Assembly (NCBI GenBank): GCA_964547415.1 | Contig: CAZJNX010000017.1 | Coordinates: forward strand, 1-34,303 | DNA: 34,303 bases | Origin: CAZJNX01 sp964547415 | GTDB lineage: Bacteria > Pseudomonadota > Alphaproteobacteria > Rhizobiales > Amorphaceae | Direction: 5' to 3' | Part shown: positions 33,940 to 34,303 of the stretch, one piece after another | Layout: the number at the start of each line of letters is the position of its first letter | How positions within the stretch are numbered: position 1 is the stretch's first letter | Program-made: the position numbers and the translations under genes | The notes under the pieces: generated by a model | The model's input: the letters and a program-made list of their open reading frames with translations, nothing else | Databases searched by the model: none | What the model was told of the DNA's origin: nothing

Positions 33940-33973
33940 TCCGCCCGCCCCCGCCGGCCGTATGCGGATCAGC
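33935..33973. repeat. 10-bp inverted repeat between DedA gene and glutathione peroxidase gene
   Basis: GCTGATCCGC (33935-33944) and GCGGATCAGC (33964-33973) are perfect inverted copies separated by 19 bases. The left arm overlaps the DedA stop codon, the right arm lies 22 bases before the peroxidase start. It could form a stem-loop terminator (no T-run) or bind a repressor. Confidence 0.55.
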
Positions 33974-33995
33974 GATCCACACCGGGAGACACGCC

Positions 33996-34303
33996 ATGGT
34001 CCGCATGCTGGCCGCCGGCCTCTTCGCCATCACCACCTTCGCCGCCTGCCTGGCGCCCACGACCGCGAGCGCCCGCTCCGCCGGCGCGCCGATCGACTGG
34101 GCCGCCCTCGACCTCGTCGACATCCAAGGCGAGCGGATGGACGCGGCGTCCTTCGCGGGCCAGGTCGTGCTCGTCGTCAACACCGCCTCGCGCTGCGCCT
34201 TCACCCCCCAGTACGAGGGGCTCGAGGCGCTGTGGGACCGTTACAACGGTCGCGGCCTCGTGGTGCTCGGCGTGCCGTCCAACGACTTCGGCAACCAGGA
34301 GCC
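33996..34303 (+). CDS. Glutathione peroxidase family protein, exported, partial (cut by window end)
   Basis: The first 102 codons are present; the gene continues past the right edge. ATG 33996 follows GGGAGACACGCC. A Sec signal peptide (MVRMLAAGLFAITTFAACLA, likely cleavage at SARSA-G or near) precedes the peroxidase domain: DLVDIQGERMDAASFAG, VVLVVNTASRCAFTPQYEGL with the active-site Cys67 in place of selenocysteine, and VVLGVPSNDFGNQE. Members reduce hydroperoxides with glutathione or thioredoxin. A signal peptide implies action in the periplasm; many bacterial members are cytoplasmic. The rest of the catalytic residues are outside the window. Confidence 0.9.
   Translation, partial: MVRMLAAGLFAITTFAACLAPTTASARSAGAPIDWAALDLVDIQGERMDAASFAGQVVLVVNTASRCAFTPQYEGLEALWDRYNGRGLVVLGVPSNDFGNQE

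Noticed and set aside
1..34303. CRISPR array, phage genes, insertion sequence or tRNA
   Set aside because: No direct repeats with spacers, no transposase or integrase motif, and no tRNA cloverleaf pattern seen; the only strong tandem repeat is coding.

Overview
The window is very GC-rich DNA (well above 70% by eye) with short gaps, GTG/TTG starts and many overlapping start/stop codons. The block rplY-pth-ychF followed by two MaoC-like genes, together with a DctPQM TRAP transporter, points to an alphaproteobacterium, probably of the Hyphomicrobiales/Rhizobiales type. No rRNA, tRNA, CRISPR array, phage gene or insertion sequence was seen, so this looks like chromosome with metabolic accessory content.

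Layout. (1) 191-4669, minus: a large c-di-GMP protein with PAS-PAS-GGDEF-EAL domains behind about 700 residues of Ala/Pro-rich sequence that includes about ten 33-residue repeats. (2) 5175-9127, plus: a DctP-type TRAP transporter (binding protein, small and large membrane subunits) and a DUF502 membrane protein. (3) 9445-13557: an exported caspase-like peptidase with Sel1-like repeats and a small polyglycine lipoprotein (minus), divergent from a DUF922-type HEQGH putative metalloprotease (plus); a CRP-like palindrome lies between them. (4) 13839-24987, plus: an 11-kb nearly gapless catabolic run with E1 alpha, E1 beta and E2 of an acetoin-dehydrogenase-type complex, a VOC protein, a GMC flavoenzyme with a small partner, two amino-acid ABC permeases, a binding protein, a diaminopropionate ammonia-lyase, an SDR and an M20-like protein that has lost several metal ligands. 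(5) rpmH stands alone on the minus strand. (6) 25552-29388: a TVP38/VTT membrane protein translationally coupled to a mercuric-reductase-like flavoprotein, then an orphan sensor kinase. (7) 29637-33288: rplY, pth, ychF and two hotdog proteins. (8) a DedA protein and the start of an exported glutathione peroxidase that runs off the right end.

The most interesting part is the 11-kb run. Its gene content suggests uptake of an amino-acid-like compound, oxidation, C-N cleavage by the PLP enzyme to a 2-oxoacid, and oxidation of a 2-oxoacid or diketone by the E1/E2 complex. The run lacks an ABC ATPase, an E3 subunit and a regulator, so these must come from elsewhere. The substrate is unknown; that reading is inference from gene content. 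The M20-like protein at its end may be a pseudoenzyme. Other items worth a second look are the repeat domain of the c-di-GMP protein, the caspase/protease locus, the isolated rpmH with a clear promoter, and a possible leader or small RNA just upstream of rplY.
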